Assembly (NCBI RefSeq): GCF_024385575.1 | Contig: NZ_JANFMV010000001.1 | Coordinates: 1,703,681 to 1,767,680 of the forward strand | Source: Rhizobium sp. NRK18 | GTDB taxonomy: Bacteria; Pseudomonadota; Alphaproteobacteria; Rhizobiales; Rhizobiaceae | Direction of reading: 5' to 3' | Length of the DNA: 64,000 nucleotides | In this document: in pieces, positions 63,495 to 64,000 of the stretch | Numbering within the stretch: the stretch's first letter is position 1 | Layout: the number at the start of each line of letters is the position of its first letter | Notes under the pieces: generated by a model | What the model saw: only the letters and a program-made list of their open reading frames with translations | Database searches by the model: none | What the model was told of the DNA's origin: nothing | Program-made: the position numbers and the translations under genes

Positions 63495-63654
63495 GCTTTG
63501 TCGGCGGTGCGTGATGCGCACCGCCGCTGATCCCCTTGGCAATCGCTCTGCGAATATCTTCACAAGTCGAATGTCGAACCGCTGGCAGGGATTAAACATT
63601 TTTAAAAACGTCAAAGCTATAACATCCTGAAATGACTTGAGGGGATGGGTTCGC

Positions 63655-64000
63655 ATGGCGTTTTTGGGAATTTCCGGAATGCATTACTCCGGCGCTTCTT
63701 TGAAGGGACACAGAGTGCTCCTGGCGGAAGATTCCAATGTTTACATTTCCATGATCGGCAAGCGGCTCAAGGAGCTTTTCGACATCGACGTCGAAGTCTG
63801 CCGCAATTTCGAGCAGCTGCAGTATGTCTACGAGCGCTCCAGCGATCCGGTCGCTATCGCCATCACCAACATGAACCTCCCGGGGGCCGAGAGCGGCGAG
63901 GCGCTGAGCTATCTCGTCGATCTCAGCGTGCCGACCATCGTGTTCACCGGTGCATTCCATGAGAAGATCCGCGAGGAAATTCTGGCCAAGGAAATCGTCG
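63655..64000 (+). CDS. receiver-domain protein, N-terminal part (truncated by window end)
   Basis: The frame from ATG 63655 stays open to the window edge (115 complete codons). It encodes a CheY-like fold: RVLLAEDSNVYISMIGKRLK (acidic pair Glu-Asp), a central strand AIAITNMNLPGAES, and VPTIVFTGAFHEKIREEIL with the conserved Thr. The phospho-acceptor position, normally Asp before x-N-L-P-G, is Asn here, so this looks like a pseudo-receiver. N-terminal receivers of this kind often precede a second receiver and a GGDEF output domain in rhizobia; that continuation is outside the window and is inference. Confidence 0.78.
   Translation, partial: MAFLGISGMHYSGASLKGHRVLLAEDSNVYISMIGKRLKELFDIDVEVCRNFEQLQYVYERSSDPVAIAITNMNLPGAESGEALSYLVDLSVPTIVFTGAFHEKIREEILAKEIV

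Overview
The window reads as chromosomal backbone of a GC-rich alphaproteobacterium, most likely Rhizobiaceae (Rhizobium/Agrobacterium/Ensifer relatives). The evidence is a circularly permuted two-piece tmRNA with tag ANDNNAQGYALAA next to an alpha-type SspB, the gene string thyA-folA-hflK-hflC-DUF2065-degP, divergent serB/miaA, an ilvBN locus with its own leader, and chemoreceptors ending in an xWxxF pentapeptide. There is no prophage, insertion sequence, CRISPR array or rRNA operon. Protein assignments come from reading translations and motifs; no search was run.

Layout. 1-3.3 kb: a tiny membrane protein, a GIY-YIG gene killed by a stop codon, an intergenic inverted-repeat element and a UvrD/PcrA helicase. 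3.6-14.1 kb: an RND efflux pair, an OmpA-type lipoprotein, an FAD-linked D-lactate/glycolate-type oxidase and a large AsmA protein. 14.2-16.6 kb: small proteins, sspB and tmRNA. 16.8-22.2 kb: thymidylate/folate genes followed by membrane protein quality control (HflKC, DUF2065, DegP-type protease). 22.2-28.9 kb: an acetyltransferase, serB, miaA, a GGDEF-EAL protein and a HerA-like ATPase.

29.0-31.7 kb: acetolactate synthase ilvBN. A near-consensus promoter lies only a few bases upstream of an 18-codon ORF whose product contains Ala-Val-Ile-Leu-Val-Val, followed by a textbook terminator. This looks like ribosome-mediated attenuation from an almost leaderless leader peptide. ilvC lies 20 kb away behind a TetR gene that has a perfect palindrome in front of it. 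32-39 kb: two chemoreceptors (one soluble with PAS domains, one transmembrane) flank a DJ-1/PfpI protein, an RHH protein, DUF1428, an aldo/keto reductase and a LysE exporter.

39.5-47.6 kb: glycosyltransferase 25, a RecD-like helicase, an SDR/AraC pair, a DUF4405 membrane protein, a MerR-LuxR hybrid regulator, pdxJ and a QorB/HxlR redox pair. 47.7-48.8 kb: four tandem copies of a gene for a small secreted protein, two junctions of which are a perfect 300-bp-period repeat. 49.4-59.3 kb: TetR-ilvC, a NYN-LOTUS protein, a heme-copper-like half protein plus cupin opposite a TetR gene, an aminotransferase behind a 39-bp palindrome, an aldo/keto reductase, and an EEP nuclease-NUDIX-PhzF run. 59.4-64 kb: tRNA-Lys(CUU), DUF924, a large MscS-type channel, a small periplasmic protein and the start of a receiver protein lacking its phospho-acceptor Asp.

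The observations most worth following are the ilv attenuator/leader peptide, the quadruplicated secreted-protein genes with their repeat-rich promoter region, the MerR-LuxR fusion, and the ssrA-sspB neighbourhood.
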